From contig CM037870.1 of assembly GCA_021292105.1 (NCBI GenBank), positions 24,692,424 through 24,756,423 of the forward strand: 64,000 bases of DNA. The letters run 5' to 3'. Positions 44,570 to 55,598 of the stretch are shown piece by piece. The position numbers were made by a program, and so were the translations under genes. The notes below the pieces were generated by a model, which worked only from the letters and a program-made list of their open reading frames with translations, was not told the DNA's origin and made no database searches. The stretch is from Anadara kagoshimensis. Taxonomy: Eukaryota; Mollusca; Bivalvia; Arcoida; Arcidae. Position 1 is the stretch's first letter. Each line of letters begins with the position of its first letter.

Positions 44570-45385
44570 TTTGAAGTATAAAATAATATGAAGTTCAAAC
44601 TAGGATGTTTTTATTAAAAAATATTGGCGTCACGATGATTTTGTCAAATAAACATATGCTAATATTCTGTTTAGAATGTTTGTAAAACTTGTTTTACTTT
44701 TTCATACTTGTGTAAAAAGAAATTGGTGATCTTTGTCTGCCTGATAATAAAATTGATACAAATTTTGGAGCAAAAATATTAGTAAATATTTTTTTTTTTT
44801 TGGAGCCAGAAATTATCTTAAAAAAGCATAATGCTGAATTTATGAAAGGCAGAGCTAACCCTGTTCATGTCCAGAGACACTTACCGTATATTTTGTGAAA
44901 AAAAACAACAACAGAAAACAAACTATTTTGATATTCATAAACAAATACGCACTTTACGTTGTATTGTGCTTATTTTATTTTAACACTTGATACAGTTTTG
45001 GGATAGTTGTTTGTTAGCAAATGTTTCAAGAAATATATACATTGCCATCCAATAATATTTAAAAATGGTCATATAATTACAGACTGAAAAACGTCACAAA
45101 ATAATATTTAAAACATCATTCTGTTCAAACTGAGTGGGGTTTTAGCGTAAATAGTGGAATTTGTTTTTAATTAAGTACAAATTGTTAAATTTGTTGCATA
45201 CAAAGCAGTGTACACCGACGAAATATTTTAGTTATAAATTTTGTTAATTTACCTTGTGTCAATGGGTTTAATCTCCAAAAAGATTCTACTTCACTTCATT
45301 ATCACGTTAAAATCCAAGATTTTTTTCTTTTTCAAAAACTGTTTTTGCCTGGTGGATTACACGAGTTTTCTCACGTTGATACAGT
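44570..45385. other. No gene recognised; region upstream of the TIMP-like gene
   Basis: AT-rich sequence, with no clear TATA box at the usual distance from the TIMP start. The promoter is expected here but cannot be defined. Confidence 0.4.
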
Positions 45386-45570
45386 ACAGTACAGACCCGT
45401 CGAGAGTTTTACACTATGCTAGCGAAATAGTACCGGATCGACAACCAATTCGACCTCTCGTTTTCTCTTTCTCGGCAGCTTATTGTCGGTTACTAGTTTC
45501 CGATACTGAGTACCTTGGCTGGCTACTTGTTCTTTTCGCAACTTCGGTGTTACCCTTTCGACAAGACTTT
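45386..45570. mobile_element. MITE, CAGTACAGACCTGTCGAAAG family
   Basis: The left end ACAGTACAGACCCGTCGAGA and right end GTTACCCTTTCGACAAGACT are imperfect inverted repeats 185 bp apart, matching the ends at 47191, 50894 and 57660. Confidence 0.7.
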
Positions 45571-45664
45571 ATTATATGAATAAGGAACACATTTAAACAC
45601 CTGTTGTTTATACACATGAAAGTAGGAAGGTGGACAGATGTTGCAATGTTACAAATATAATGTT

Positions 45665-46232
45665 TTGTACATGCAAGAAATCCGCCTTTGTTATTTATAA
45701 ACATGCAAGAAACCCGCCTTGTTACAAATATAATGCTAAACCCAACTTGTTACAAACATGCAAGAAACCCACCTTGTTACAAATATAATGCTAAACCCAA
45801 CTTGTTACAAACATGCAAGAAATTCACCTTGTTACAAATATAATGCTAAACCCAACTTGTTACAAACATGCAAGAAATCCACCCTGTTACAAATATAATG
45901 CTAAACCCAACTTGTTACAAACATGCAAGAAATCCGCCTTGTTACAAATATAATGCTAAACCCAACTTGTTACAAACATGCAAGAAATCCGCCTTGTTAC
46001 AAATATAATGCTAAACCCAACTTGTTACAAACATGCAAGAAATCCGCCTTGTTACAAATATAATGCTAAACCCAACTTGTTACAAACATGCAAGAAATAC
46101 GCCTTGTTACAAATATAATGCTAAACCCAACTTGTTACAAACATGCAAGAAATACGCCTTGTTACAAATATAATGCTAAACCCAACTTGTTACAAACATG
46201 CAAGAAATCCGCCTTGTTACAAATACATGTAT
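45665..46232 (+). repeat. 55-bp tandem array, ~10 copies
   Basis: ACATGCAAGAAATCCGCCTT and ATATAATGCTAAACCCAACT recur every 55 bp, with near identity between copies. ACTTGTTACAAACATG and CCTTGTTACAAATATA within each unit are related, so the unit itself may have arisen by doubling. Confidence 0.97.
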
Positions 46233-47190
46233 AATGCTTCGTACTTGCAGGGCTGGCGATTTGCTAAATTTCGAACAGAAATCAGACATTTCGCCCCCTA
46301 CCCATTGTTCAAAACATATAGTTCTCCCAAATACAATTGATATTTTTTTCTAATTTGAAACAAAAAAATAAATATAACTTTTACATTCTTATTTTGTATT
46401 TCCCTCATTTGATTCTCCCCCCCCCCCCCAAAAAAAAAATTGCATGAAAGGAACATGTACTCTACTAAATCTAAGGGGCACGACCCTATTACCAACAAGG
46501 TGATGCGTGCGAGTCCATGTGGCAGTTCTGACATGCATGCGTACTTAGATAACATTTTGCCCTACTATATTCCATTTTAGGGAAATGAAATGAGTGTTTT
46601 CTACGGTACTCGCGTTACACTTAACGATTTTTTAAATAACTTAACATTTTTATTTTTTTTTTTGCAAATTTTCAACAAAAAAAATCCTAAGTGTACATTA
46701 TCATTGATAATGATTCCGTGCATTTCGCGATAACAAAACGAGGTTTAAACTCCGATGTTCTTCATATTAACAAACAAAATTTACAATTAAATAAATTTCA
46801 TTTCCCTTTCATGGAACTTCAATTTCTGTTTAAAAGATAAACGCGTTTGGCACTCTGTTACGGCGCTGCTATTACCATGTTTCAAGTTGTGTTTTAAGCT
46901 CTTGTCACGGCCATTTCAGAAAGAGATGGGGAAATCGGAGTTCCCGGTTTAAAACTACCTACCTTCGACGAGCGAACTGTCAACCTTTTTCACACTAGAA
47001 TCTGGATTCTTGAGAAAAGGCACAGATGCTGTGATCCGTTAACTTGCGTTTTGGAAATACGTTACGAATTCATCGATTAAATTGTTGTGATTGAAGAATG
47101 TTTGTAGGACCTTAACAATTCCACTTATTTTACAACCAGTAAACACAATGTTTAAAACACTAATAATCTTTTTTTACTAAACGCAATGTA
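46233..47190. other. No gene recognised
   Basis: AT-rich with a C run (46421-46430) next to an A run. No exon could be supported. Confidence 0.5.
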
Positions 47191-47395
47191 AAGTACATGC
47201 CTGTCGAAAATCTAACAATTTGTTGACGAAAAGGCGGCGTAGCTTGGCTTCCGAGATGCGGTTATTTAGTGGCTGAAATGCTGCCGAGAGAAAGATACCA
47301 GCTGCCGAAATATGACTAGCGAGGGACCGGGATGAACTGCAGATTTGGCAAAAATTTTCTAGATTAGTTTTAAACTTTGGACAGGCCTGTACTGT
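47191..47395. mobile_element. MITE, CAGTACAGACCTGTCGAAAG family
   Basis: AAGTACATGCCTGTCGAAAA at the left and CTTTGGACAGGCCTGTACTG at the right are inverted repeats. A further arm in the opposite sense, ACAGTCCTGTCGAAAGTTTA, lies at about 47550 and belongs to a separate partial copy. Confidence 0.72.
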
Positions 47396-47699
47396 AATTC
47401 TCTACATAACATATGCAATAGAGGTCAAAAGAGGTCGTTGCAATTGTGTTTATGGAAACACATGTTGTTTGATATAAATAAATGAACTAAACTTTATGGT
47501 AAGAATTACTTTACACTTACAATTAATCCTTTAAACTCTTCAGCTACAGTACAGTCCTGTCGAAAGTTTAACACTGAGCTATCGACAGGAGTCGAAGCTT
47601 GGTTGACGATTGCCGAGAAATGAATAGTTAAAGTGATCGAGAGATATTTAACAGCTACTTGAAAGCTGTATCCCAAAGTAAAACTGGCGAATAAGTTTA

Positions 47700-48112
47700 A
47701 CACGCGAACTTGGGAACCTGGGAAGTGAGGCCGTTTGCGCCGGACTAGTAGCCATCTCGTGTTTTGATAACTACCTGCCGCGTGTAAAATCTAAAGTGAA
47801 AATGAAAGGAACATGGAACTATGGGATGTCATTATATCCAAGAATTTTGGATTCTTAGATATCATACGTATCAACAATATTGTGATGACGTCCATAATAC
47901 TTTATAAAGCCTTAATAAGCCTTGGCTTGCAATATTCCTTAGTTAACAATATAAGAAGTTCCTGTAGTGCTTACAAGCTCTAACATAGCGTATATTAATT
48001 GTGAAACAGATACATCGTGTACACCACAAGAAGAAGCTGGTGTGTTTGCTGCATAAAAAAAGTTGACAATAGAAAATTGAAGTCATCATGATTGTCGTAT
48101 ACCTTATTATAA
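47700..48112. other. No gene recognised
   Basis: AT-rich spacer with a GGGAAGTGAGGCCG motif at its left end (shared with 40731 and 49372). Nothing else. Confidence 0.45.
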
Positions 48113-48432
48113 ATTTAACGTCCCAGCGAATAATATTTCACTTATATCGAAATGTCACCAGCTAATGTTGAAGTGGTATAAATTTTTACCTTTGCAGTGA
48201 GCTCAGGGCAATGTGATATGAGGTTTCTTTATTGTGCCACGCCCACTGTGACACGGAACGTCGGTTTTTAAGGTCTCCCTTGAAGTACCTCGTGACTTTC
48301 ATTACTGAATGCCGAGTGGTTTGCGAAAGTACAGTCACTATCTTTTTGGTAGTTTTAGTCAGACCATGATCGACGGCCGGCGTTCGAACTCTCGACCTCT
48401 CACAAACGAAGATAGCACTCTATCAATTAAGT
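48113..48432 (-). mobile_element. Diverged SINE family 1, inverted
   Basis: AACGTCCCAGCGAATAATAT, TATCGAAATGTCACCAGCTA and GTGCCACGCCCACTGTGACA run in reversed family order to an inverted head GTTCGAACTCTCGACCTCTC. Its head abuts the tail of the next copy. Confidence 0.85.
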
Positions 48433-48766
48433 TGAGTAATGATGTTTAACGTCCCAATCAAGTATATTTTACTTATTTCGAGACGTTGCCAGCTATAGGC
48501 GAAGGTGCAGAGACCTTGCCCGTGTGTTGCGATGATGACATTAAACAGCAGGGTTCTTTATTGTGCCACGCCTTCCGTGACATGGGACCTCATTAATTTT
48601 AAGTTCCCATCCGAAAGAACCATGACATTCATTTCGTAATTTCGAATGCTTGGCGAAAGAACAGTCACTATCCACTTTCAAGTCTTGGATCAGATCCGGT
48701 CGGGGTTCGAACCCACGACCTCCCACTTACGGAGCGAGCACTCTACCAACTGAGTTACTACAGTGG
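48433..48766 (-). mobile_element. SINE family 1, inverted, complete
   Basis: TTGAGTAATGATGTTTAACG at the left (inverted tail) to CTACCAACTGAGTTACTACA at the right (inverted box A). It ends about 160 bp before the start codon of the first 16-Cys gene. Confidence 0.92.
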
Positions 48767-48849
48767 TTACTCTAGCAAATGAGCTATCGTAGTTGTTTTA
48801 TCATAAAAGAAAAAAGGAAGTTCAGACAAAGGTCAAAGGGTAAGCAAAT

Positions 48850-48892
48850 TATATAAACACGCGTACTTTGATAAGAAATGTGTCTATAAAAG
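48850..48892 (+). promoter_or_regulatory. Candidate core promoter of the first 16-Cys gene
   Basis: TATATAAA at 48850-48857 and TATAAAAG at 48885-48892 lie 68-75 and 33-40 bp before the ATG. The block GATAAGAAATGTGTCTATAA at 48870-48889 aligns with GATAAGAATGTTGTCTACAA at 55364-55383 upstream of the paralogue. Which TATA is used cannot be told. Confidence 0.45.
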
Positions 48893-48924
48893 AGTTGATA
48901 AGAAACTTTAATCATAAAGTAAAA

Positions 48925-50203
48925 ATGTCCTCGATTTTCCAGTTCGTTTTGTTGTTAACAGCAATATGTCTTTGTCACGGATTTTTAGAAGTTTGTAAGT
49001 ACTAATCACTGTGGAATCACTTGTTTTCGTGGGTGTTACAATTTCGTGGTTTTGAAAATTTTAAAACATTTCGTTGAAAGAAAATTGTTGTTGACACTTA
49101 ATTTCGTGGTATTCACTGACCCAAATAAATAACGAAATTAAATCACCCTCGGATATTTGCAATTTTACAATATTGTTCAAATGTATCTATTGTTTTGATT
49201 TGAACACTAACCATTTATGGTTTTAACATGCAGACCTTTGTTCAGAAAACCAAGTCGTTTGAATTTCGATGTATTTGTCTTTAATAACAGCATTGTGAAG
49301 TATATGTAATGAATGAAGGGAAATCTTTGGAACATGTTGATTTTTGTTTTTAAAAAATGTTCCGGAGCACCCGGCCTCACTTCCCTGGTGGAAGTTCCGG
49401 GTTTAATCTTAATTTGCCAGTATTTTAAGTACCGGTATCACTTTGCTGTGTGATTGTGTTTTGGGCATGGATTGGTATGTTTGTTATTAATTTTAGGCGT
49501 TAAAACTCAACAATTAGCATTGTGGCTTTATTTGAATTATGCAGCTCACTATTGAAGGTTACAAGGAAATTCGCATGTTTTCATGTTGGTTTACCCACGG
49601 ATATTAATGATATTACAGTATTACTTAATTTTTACAAAAATGAAGTAAGGTTGGGCTACAAAAACAGGGCAAATAATTATACATGACCTAAAATAAGCAG
49701 GATCGTGAGTCTCTTGGTCATGACCATGTATTCTACAATCAACATATAATAAGTGAAGATGCGGAGCTAAGATTCTTGTAAACAATATTTGTAGATTACT
49801 TTGAACCCGCGAGTATCACATTTCGCGTACCAAACCCTAAGCGTTATTTCGCGAACATGTAAATCCGTGTGAATATTCTTTAAAAGTGTGTCATGTTAAT
49901 AATATGCAATTTCCACGGTCATGGGCGAATGCCGACATTTTCTCAATTCTGGGAATATATATATACGCGTGATATATAAATTCACGACCGAGAGTCCTCG
50001 CGAAATTACACGTTAATAAATCTCTCGTTTTTCTATATAGCCTGTCCAATAGGATGTTCTGATACTGTGTGTTACACCAGCGGCTGCTTTAACTGTAAGC
50101 CTGGTTACTGCCGAAAATATGACACTAGGAGCAAGTAAGTACAGGGAACCTAAAAATTGGCGGGGCAATATCGCACCAGTTAATTTATGTGAGTTGCAGA
50201 AAA

Positions 50204-50257
<54 letters not shown>

Positions 50258-52706
50258 GTTTTACGTCCCATTCAGAAATATTTCACTTATATCCAAGTCA
50301 CGTGTGCTCAGGGCAATATACAAGAATTGTTCTTTAGTTATTCGGAACATTGGTTTTTAAGATCATTTCCGTAGGACCCCGTGACGTTCATTTCGAAAGA
50401 ACAGTCACTTCCCCTTTAAAAGTCTAGGTCAAACCTGTCGTGGTTCGAACCCTAGATTCTGCATTCTTCCAACTCAGCTACCGTAATGGTTGAAATGTAG
50501 ATTTCGCGTCGACAGCTGAACCCAATAGGCTTCCGTACTCTTGAACCCAATAGGCTTTCGTACTATTGAACCCAATAGGCTTCCGTACTCTTGAACCCAA
50601 TAGGCTTTCGTACTCTTGAACCCAATAGGCTTTCGTACTCTTGAACCCAATAGGCTTTCGTACTATTGAACCCAATAGGCTTTCGTACTCTTGAACCCAA
50701 TAGGCTTTCGTACTCTTGAACCCAATAGGCTTTCGCACTCTTTGCTTGTTCTGATTGCAATTTCTATTTCTGTTACAGAATTTCATATTGTTTACTTCAA
50801 AGTGTTGGATGTGGAGAAGGATATTACTGCCGTAACGGAGACTTTTGTACATGTATGTTGAATCAGTTATTGGGTAATATGTGGATCTAAGTGCAGTACA
50901 GACGTGTCGAAAATTTAACGCTAATGAAATATAGTAAATAGCACTGCTGCCGAGTGACGGAGATATGAATAGATTTCGGCCTGAAATTTGAAAATACATA
51001 ACGAGCAGCTGGCGATGTGTTAAACTTTCGACAGGTCTGTACTGTGAACATCTAAACTTAATTGTGGAATGGAGCACAATAAAAGTGTTTTAGGCCCTGG
51101 TTAGATTTTTTTGCTTATTTTGAGGCTGTCAAATCAAAGATGGTGGAGAAAAATACCGACTTTCGCAAGAGAAAACTCGACAATTTTTATCAAACAAGGA
51201 TCTGGCAATTCTGCCTAGTGTAAAAGTCGAAACTAGACGATGAGAGCTGTAATCCTTGAGCCGACGTTTATACCACTTGGCCACTAAAACCCTAAAACAA
51301 ATAAGGGTCTACATGGAAAACTAAACGAAGGCAAAATATGAAAGAAACCACAAATTGATAAATTTTGAGCTAGCAAAATGAAAAAAGCCAACACAACCAA
51401 TTGCAAAAACACGAAAGAATACAGACCAAACAAATACAGGGTAAACAATACAGGGTAAACAAATACAGACCAAACAAATACAGGGTAAACAAATACAGAC
51501 CAAACAAATACAGGGTAAACAAATACAGACCAAACAAATACAGGGTAAACAAATACAGACCAAACAAATACAGGGTAAACAAATACAGACCAAACAAATA
51601 CAGACCAAACAAATACAGGGTAAACAAATACAGACCAAACAAATACAGACCAAACAAATACAGACCAAACAAATACAGGGTAAACAAATACAGACCAAAC
51701 AAATACAGGGTAAACAAATACAGACCAAACAAATACAGACCAAACAAATACAGACCAAACAAATACAGACCAAACAAATACAGACCAAACAAATACAGAC
51801 CAAACAAATACAGACCAAACAAATACAGACCAAACAAATACAGACCAAACAAATACAGACCAAACAAATACAGGGTAAACAAATACAGACCAAACAAATA
51901 CAGGGTAAACAAATACAGACCAAACAAATACAGGGTAAACAAATACAGACCAAACAAATACAGGGTAAACAAATACAGACCAAACAAATACAGGGTAAAC
52001 AAATACAGGGTAAACAAATACAGACCAAACAAATACAGGGTAAACAAATACAGACCAAACAAATACAGACCAAACAAATACAGGGTAAACAAATACAGAC
52101 CAAACAAATACAGACCAAACAAATACAGACCAAACAAATACAGACCAAACAAATACAGACCAAACAAATACAGGGTAAACAAATACAGACCAAACAAATA
52201 CAGGGTAAACAAATACAGACCAAACAAATACAGGGTAAACAAATACAGACCAAACAAATACAGGGTAAACAAATACAGACCAAACAAATACAGGGTAAAC
52301 AAAAAGGCCTATTGAGTTTAATTTGGTAGAACAAAAAAAATATTTTTTTTTTAAAAATCTCGAAACTTATAAAACGCAAAATAACACTTTTTTCGAGAAA
52401 GAAACATATAATTTCGCGAAAAAACATATTTTTGCGAAATAAACGCGTTAATAGGCTAATATAGGCGAATTTTTTTCTACAAAATCAAGCTCAATAACCT
52501 TTCGTAACAAACACATATTGGAAACATTGATTATGAAATAAATGTAAATAATTGATTTCTACAGATCAAAGGAAGGCTGTATTTTGTTTTTTGCAGCTTG
52601 TCTTGTAGATCATTGCAGTCACTGTTTAGGAGACCACCTATGTGGCCGATGCAAGTCGGGTTATCGACTTGATGACAGTTCATCCTACTCAAGTAGTTGT
52701 GTGTGA
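48925..52706 (+). CDS. Small secreted 16-cysteine protein (first of a tandem pair), four exons
   Basis: Exons 48925-48994, 50041-50134, 50779-50852 and 52597-52706, phases 1-2-1, all with GT-AG borders (three GTAAGT/GTATGT donors). The product is 115 residues. Residues 1-19 (MSSIFQFVLLLTAICLCHG) are a signal peptide. The mature part has sixteen cysteines spaced C-x3-C-x4-C-x4-C-x2-C-x4-C-x11-C-x6-C-x5-C-x5-C-x2-C-x4-C-x2-C-x5-C-x2-C-x15-C. Motifs include SCPIGCSDTVCY, GCGEGYYC and CKSGYRLDDSSSY. I do not recognise the family; the CxxC and C-x4-C rhythm recalls furin-like or EGF-like repeats. The paralogue at 55392-59200 keeps every cysteine and the same intron phases. Exon 4 ends in SSSCV-stop, followed by AATAAA at 52810. 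Extracellular action is likely; the role is unknown. Introns hold a 24-bp array, a 15-bp array and a MITE. Confidence 0.87.
49001..49795. other. Intron 1 of the first 16-Cys gene, left part
   Basis: Holds TTTCGTGG-rich sequence at 49020-49110 and the dispersed motif GGCCTCACTTCCCTGG at 49374. No alternative exon was recognised. Confidence 0.5.
49796..50030 (+). repeat. Dispersed CGCGAGTATCACATTTC repeat (intronic)
   Basis: It starts GATTACTTTGAACCCGCGAG and ends CGCGAAATTACACGTTAATA then AATCTC. The same block, with a longer middle, lies at 59303-59602 downstream of the second paralogue. Its right end adjoins the polypyrimidine stretch of the exon 2 acceptor. Confidence 0.85.
50195..50500 (-). 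mobile_element. Diverged SINE family 1 with long (GATT)n (intronic)
   Basis: (GATT)n at 50204-50256 is followed by TTTACGTCCCATTCAGAAAT, then the family-1 body reversed, to an inverted box B TGGTTCGAACCCTAG and CAACTCAGCTACCG. Confidence 0.85.
50511..50745. repeat. 24-bp tandem array, ~10 copies (intronic)
   Basis: CCCAATAGGCTTTCGTACTC recurs every 24 bp, with two alternating variants (TACTCTTGAA / TACTATTGAA) and occasional TTCC for TTTC. It lies in intron 2 of the first 16-Cys gene. Because 24 is a multiple of three, it opens a 199-codon minus-strand frame that is not a gene. Confidence 0.97.
50894..51044. mobile_element. MITE, CAGTACAGACCTGTCGAAAG family, 151 bp (intronic)
   Basis: The left end CAGTACAGACGTGTCGAAAA and right end CTTTCGACAGGTCTGTACTG are inverted repeats of ~26 bp. 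It starts 42 bp after exon 3 of the first 16-Cys gene. The clearest two-ended copy of the family here. Confidence 0.85.
51045..51419. other. Intron 3 of the first 16-Cys gene, spacer
   Basis: Unique AT-rich intronic sequence with no exon signal. Confidence 0.5.
51420..52303. repeat. 15-bp minisatellite with two alternating unit types, ~58 copies (intronic)
   Basis: The units are CAGACCAAACAAATA and CAGGGTAAACAAATA. They differ only at three adjacent bases (ACC/GGT) and are otherwise almost invariant for ~880 bp. The order is mostly strict alternation, with a run of ten ACC units in the middle and shorter runs elsewhere. A period of 15 leaves frames open on both strands (up to 368 codons). 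None is a gene: the tract sits in intron 3 of the first 16-Cys gene. Confidence 0.98.
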
Positions 52707-52809
52707 CCTTAGGATAGAAAGACGAAACAGCATGGCGCCTTAGGTTAGAGAGAGAGAAAGATGGAGCCAGCGGTTGTTATAAAATGAAACAGATTAACAC
52801 AACCAATGG

Positions 52810-52815
52810 AATAAA
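52810..52815 (+). terminator. Poly(A) signal of the first 16-Cys gene
   Basis: AATAAA 104 bp after the stop codon, overlapping a second AATAAA. Confidence 0.7.
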
Positions 52816-52829
52816 TAAATTTGGAGAAA

Positions 52830-53271
52830 TCATTAACAATCCTTTGTTTTAATTCCACCTGTACATATAAAATCACCATGTAATGTTTATTCTATAGAAG
52901 CCAAATGGCCCCATTTATAAGGCCTTACTGGGGCAAATGTAACATTGTAAACATAAATATTGATTTTATGGAGTTTTAGAGATTTTTTTTTAAAATGATC
53001 TTAGATTGAACATTGTCTATGGGACCCAAATATATGGACGAAGTACACGTATTTAAAAAAATATATTCTTTTATGTTCCATAAGTTAAAGGGCAAAGGAA
53101 TTTTGACTTTAACTCTAGTTCCAATAAACAGGTAGTCTTTACATAGAGGAGGGCGTCGCTAAAACAATTTTACTTTACAAAAAGGCCTTGAGTAATAAAT
53201 TGTGATTTACAGATTGATTGATTATTAGCTTCAAATATCCGTGTACTCTGTAAAGCAACAACCCAATATAC
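52830..53271. other. No gene recognised
   Basis: Spacer between the first paralogue and a foldback element. No coding signal. Confidence 0.5.
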
Positions 53272-53316
53272 TGTCAAGTGCTACTAAAATAATGCATTCA
53301 AAAGTAGCACATGACA
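53272..53316. repeat. Small foldback, TGTCATGTGCTAC family
   Basis: TGTCAAGTGCTACT at the left faces AAAGTAGCACATGACA at the right; the loop is shortened relative to other copies. Confidence 0.78.
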
Positions 53317-53650
53317 ATACTGCTATTGGTACCACTGTATAGATAGTTCCCATGTGACGTCATACTGTAGCGGCCATTTTGGTAGGCATTAGAAATTAAG
53401 TCCTATTAATTCTTACTAAAATAGGGTGTATAAAATTTAGTGTCACATCGTTGTTATGGGGACAAAAATCTTATAAAATACACTAAATCAAAGTACAATC
53501 ATTGAACATTTATAAATTTAAAAACTGAATTGATATCCTGATTACTTTTTGAAGTATCTATAGGCGTGACTATTCATGTTAGATTGTCCACCCATTGTCA
53601 GAATTCGCAGTTAATACATAAAAATACACATTTCCCATTATATAGACGAT

Positions 53651-53930
53651 TGATTGATTGAATTGAGTTTAACATCCAGTCAAGAATAATTCACTCATAT
53701 CAAGACGTCACCAGCTATAGGTGAAGTGACAGACTTTTTTTTAACCTTTTCAGTGCTCTTAATGAGGTTAATGTGCAGGGAAACGTGCCACTCCTGTCGC
53801 GATTTTAAGGTCTCTTCCGAGGGACCCCGTGACTTCATTTCCAAATGCCGAGTGTTGGCGAAAGATAAATCACTACCTATTGTCAGGTATTGGTCAGGCC
53901 AGGCTGGGGTTCGAACCGTAGTGGTCATTA
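53651..53930 (-). mobile_element. Diverged SINE family 1, inverted
   Basis: GATTGATTGAATTGAG (inverted tail), TATCAAGACGTCACCAGCTA, TCCGAGGGACCCCGTGAC and GGGGTTCGAACC (inverted box B) in order. Confidence 0.85.
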
Positions 53931-54707
53931 TGTAGACGAGATGATGTAAACTCATATGGTCCCTATACATAAATACGCCGGTAAATTATATGATATTTAA
54001 ATTAAAGGTCAAACAGACAAGTCAATGTTGTTTGTCTATACATATATTACACCCCCTGATCTATGACCTGCGAGATTGGGCCTTCGGTGACTGAATGGTC
54101 TTATGACCCTTCAGAATCAATGGCTCTCGTCGCATAAATTCGAATATCCAACTCGGTTAAATCCTATATATAGAGCTCGCTGCGACGTAAAACCGTTTTT
54201 GTTCATGCGGCATTAGCTTTCAAAATATGATTTGATTTTGGATCCATATTTGAGTCTACTTAAATCTCTTAGACAAGGTTATTCAAACGCCAATCCTTGT
54301 AACATCGACCGTCAATATTTGACCTTGGTTCAAGAACACAGCAATGAGTAATTGAAATCATCTGTGTGAAGTTCCATGAAATTTTCTCAAGACACCAATA
54401 AAGTATAGCTATATCGATTGTCATGGGTCTGTGTGCAATTGGTAAATCAGTCTACATTTTAGTCTCATAGAGGGAGGGGGACTTCTGTAGTCGAGTAATG
54501 TAAAGCGATCCCTAAGGATCGAATCAAAGCACCTCTTATTGCCTAGATTCGATTCCCACTAGGGGGCAGTTTGCTAAGAAAGTTTGTCAATTCACTTACT
54601 AAAGGTTCGGACACTCCGGTTTCCTCTCCACCTCCCATGAACGGACCCTTGATTTGGACGTAAATCCGGACGTTACCACCACTCCATTCCACTCCTCCAC
54701 TAAATTA
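53931..54707. other. No gene recognised; SINE family 4 fragment
   Basis: A fragment at about 54545-54700 has GATTCGATTCCC, GTTTGTCAATTCACTT, GGACACTCCGGTTTCC and GGACGTTACCACC, matching pieces at 39785 and 62600. The rest is unremarkable. Confidence 0.5.
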
Positions 54708-55052
54708 ACCACTGCGGTAGCTCAGTTGGTAGAGTGCTCGCTCCGTAAGTGGGAGGTTGTGGGTTCGATCCCCGGCGGGGTCTGACCCAAGACTTGAAAG
54801 TGGGTAGAGACTATTCTTTCGCCAAGCACTCGGAACACGAATTGAAAGTTACGGTTCTTTCGGAAGGGAACTTAAAATAAACGAGGTCCCGTGTCACGGT
54901 GGGCTTGGCATGATAAAGAACCATGATGTATAATGCAATCAGCGCAACGCATAGGCAAAATTTCTGCACCTTCGCCTATAGCCTATAGACGTCTCGATGT
55001 AAGTGAAATATTCTTGACTGGGACGTTAAACACCATTGCTCAACTCAACTCC
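54708..55052 (+). mobile_element. SINE family 1, (CTCAA)n tail
   Basis: Near-consensus head GGTAGCTCAGTTGGTAGAGT and body, ending CTCAACTCAACTCC. It lies ~340 bp upstream of the second 16-Cys gene. Confidence 0.94.
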
Positions 55053-55105
55053 TCCACTGAATTCATATTCTTTATTATTGAATTTAATTTCATCTAAATT
55101 TATGA

Positions 55106-55300
55106 GTCAAACTGCCTACACAAAGGTCATTGATGAGAACACGACTCAAACTGCCTACACAAAGGTCATTGATGAGAACACGACTCAAACTGCCTACACA
55201 AAGGTCATTGATGAGAACACGACTCAAACTGCCTACACAAAGGTCATTGCTGAGAACACGACTCAAACTGCCTACACAAAGGTCATTGATGAGACCACAA
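55106..55300 (+). repeat. 39-bp tandem array, five copies
   Basis: ACTGCCTACACAAAGGTCAT recurs every 39 bp at 55111, 55150, 55189, 55228 and 55267, with only two or three differences. It ends ~90 bp before the start codon of the second 16-Cys gene. It reads as a 13-residue repeat (TQTAYTKVIDENT), but there is no support for expression. Confidence 0.96.
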
Positions 55301-55363
55301 CTCTTATCTTAAAATTAAAGAAATACTAGTCATATGTCAAAAGGATTCTATTATAATTAAAGC

Positions 55364-55385
55364 GATAAGAATGTTGTCTACAAAA
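55364..55385 (+). promoter_or_regulatory. Upstream block conserved between the 16-Cys paralogues
   Basis: GATAAGAATGTTGTCTACAA aligns with the block at 48870-48889. A GATA core leads it, and an AT-rich TATAATTAAA lies just before, at 55351-55360. It ends 7 bp before the ATG. Confidence 0.4.
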
Positions 55386-55391
55386 TACAAA

Positions 55392-55562
55392 ATGGCTCTA
55401 ATTTTGCGGACTTTTATCTTGGTTGTAACAATTTGTGTTTGCCAAGGGTTCTTAGATACCGGCAATTTATTTCAATTTGGTAAGTCATCTTCCTCCTCCT
55501 CTCTCTTCCTCTCCCTGTCAGAATTACTCGTCATCTGAAAAAAAGTTAACAACGTAACTCTT

Positions 55563-55598
<36 letters not shown>

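Noticed and set aside
50478-51077. 199-codon minus-strand frame with KSTKAYWVQEYESLLGS repeats
   Set aside because: Translation of the 24-bp intronic array and flanking MITE; it also overlaps an exon of a supported gene on the other strand.
51420-52303. CRISPR-like regular repeats
   Set aside because: Direct tandem units with no spacers, in a eukaryotic gene intron; not a CRISPR array.
51321-52427. Open frames of 304-368 codons on both strands
   Set aside because: They are translations of the 15-bp minisatellite, open in several frames at once, and sit inside intron 3 of a supported gene.
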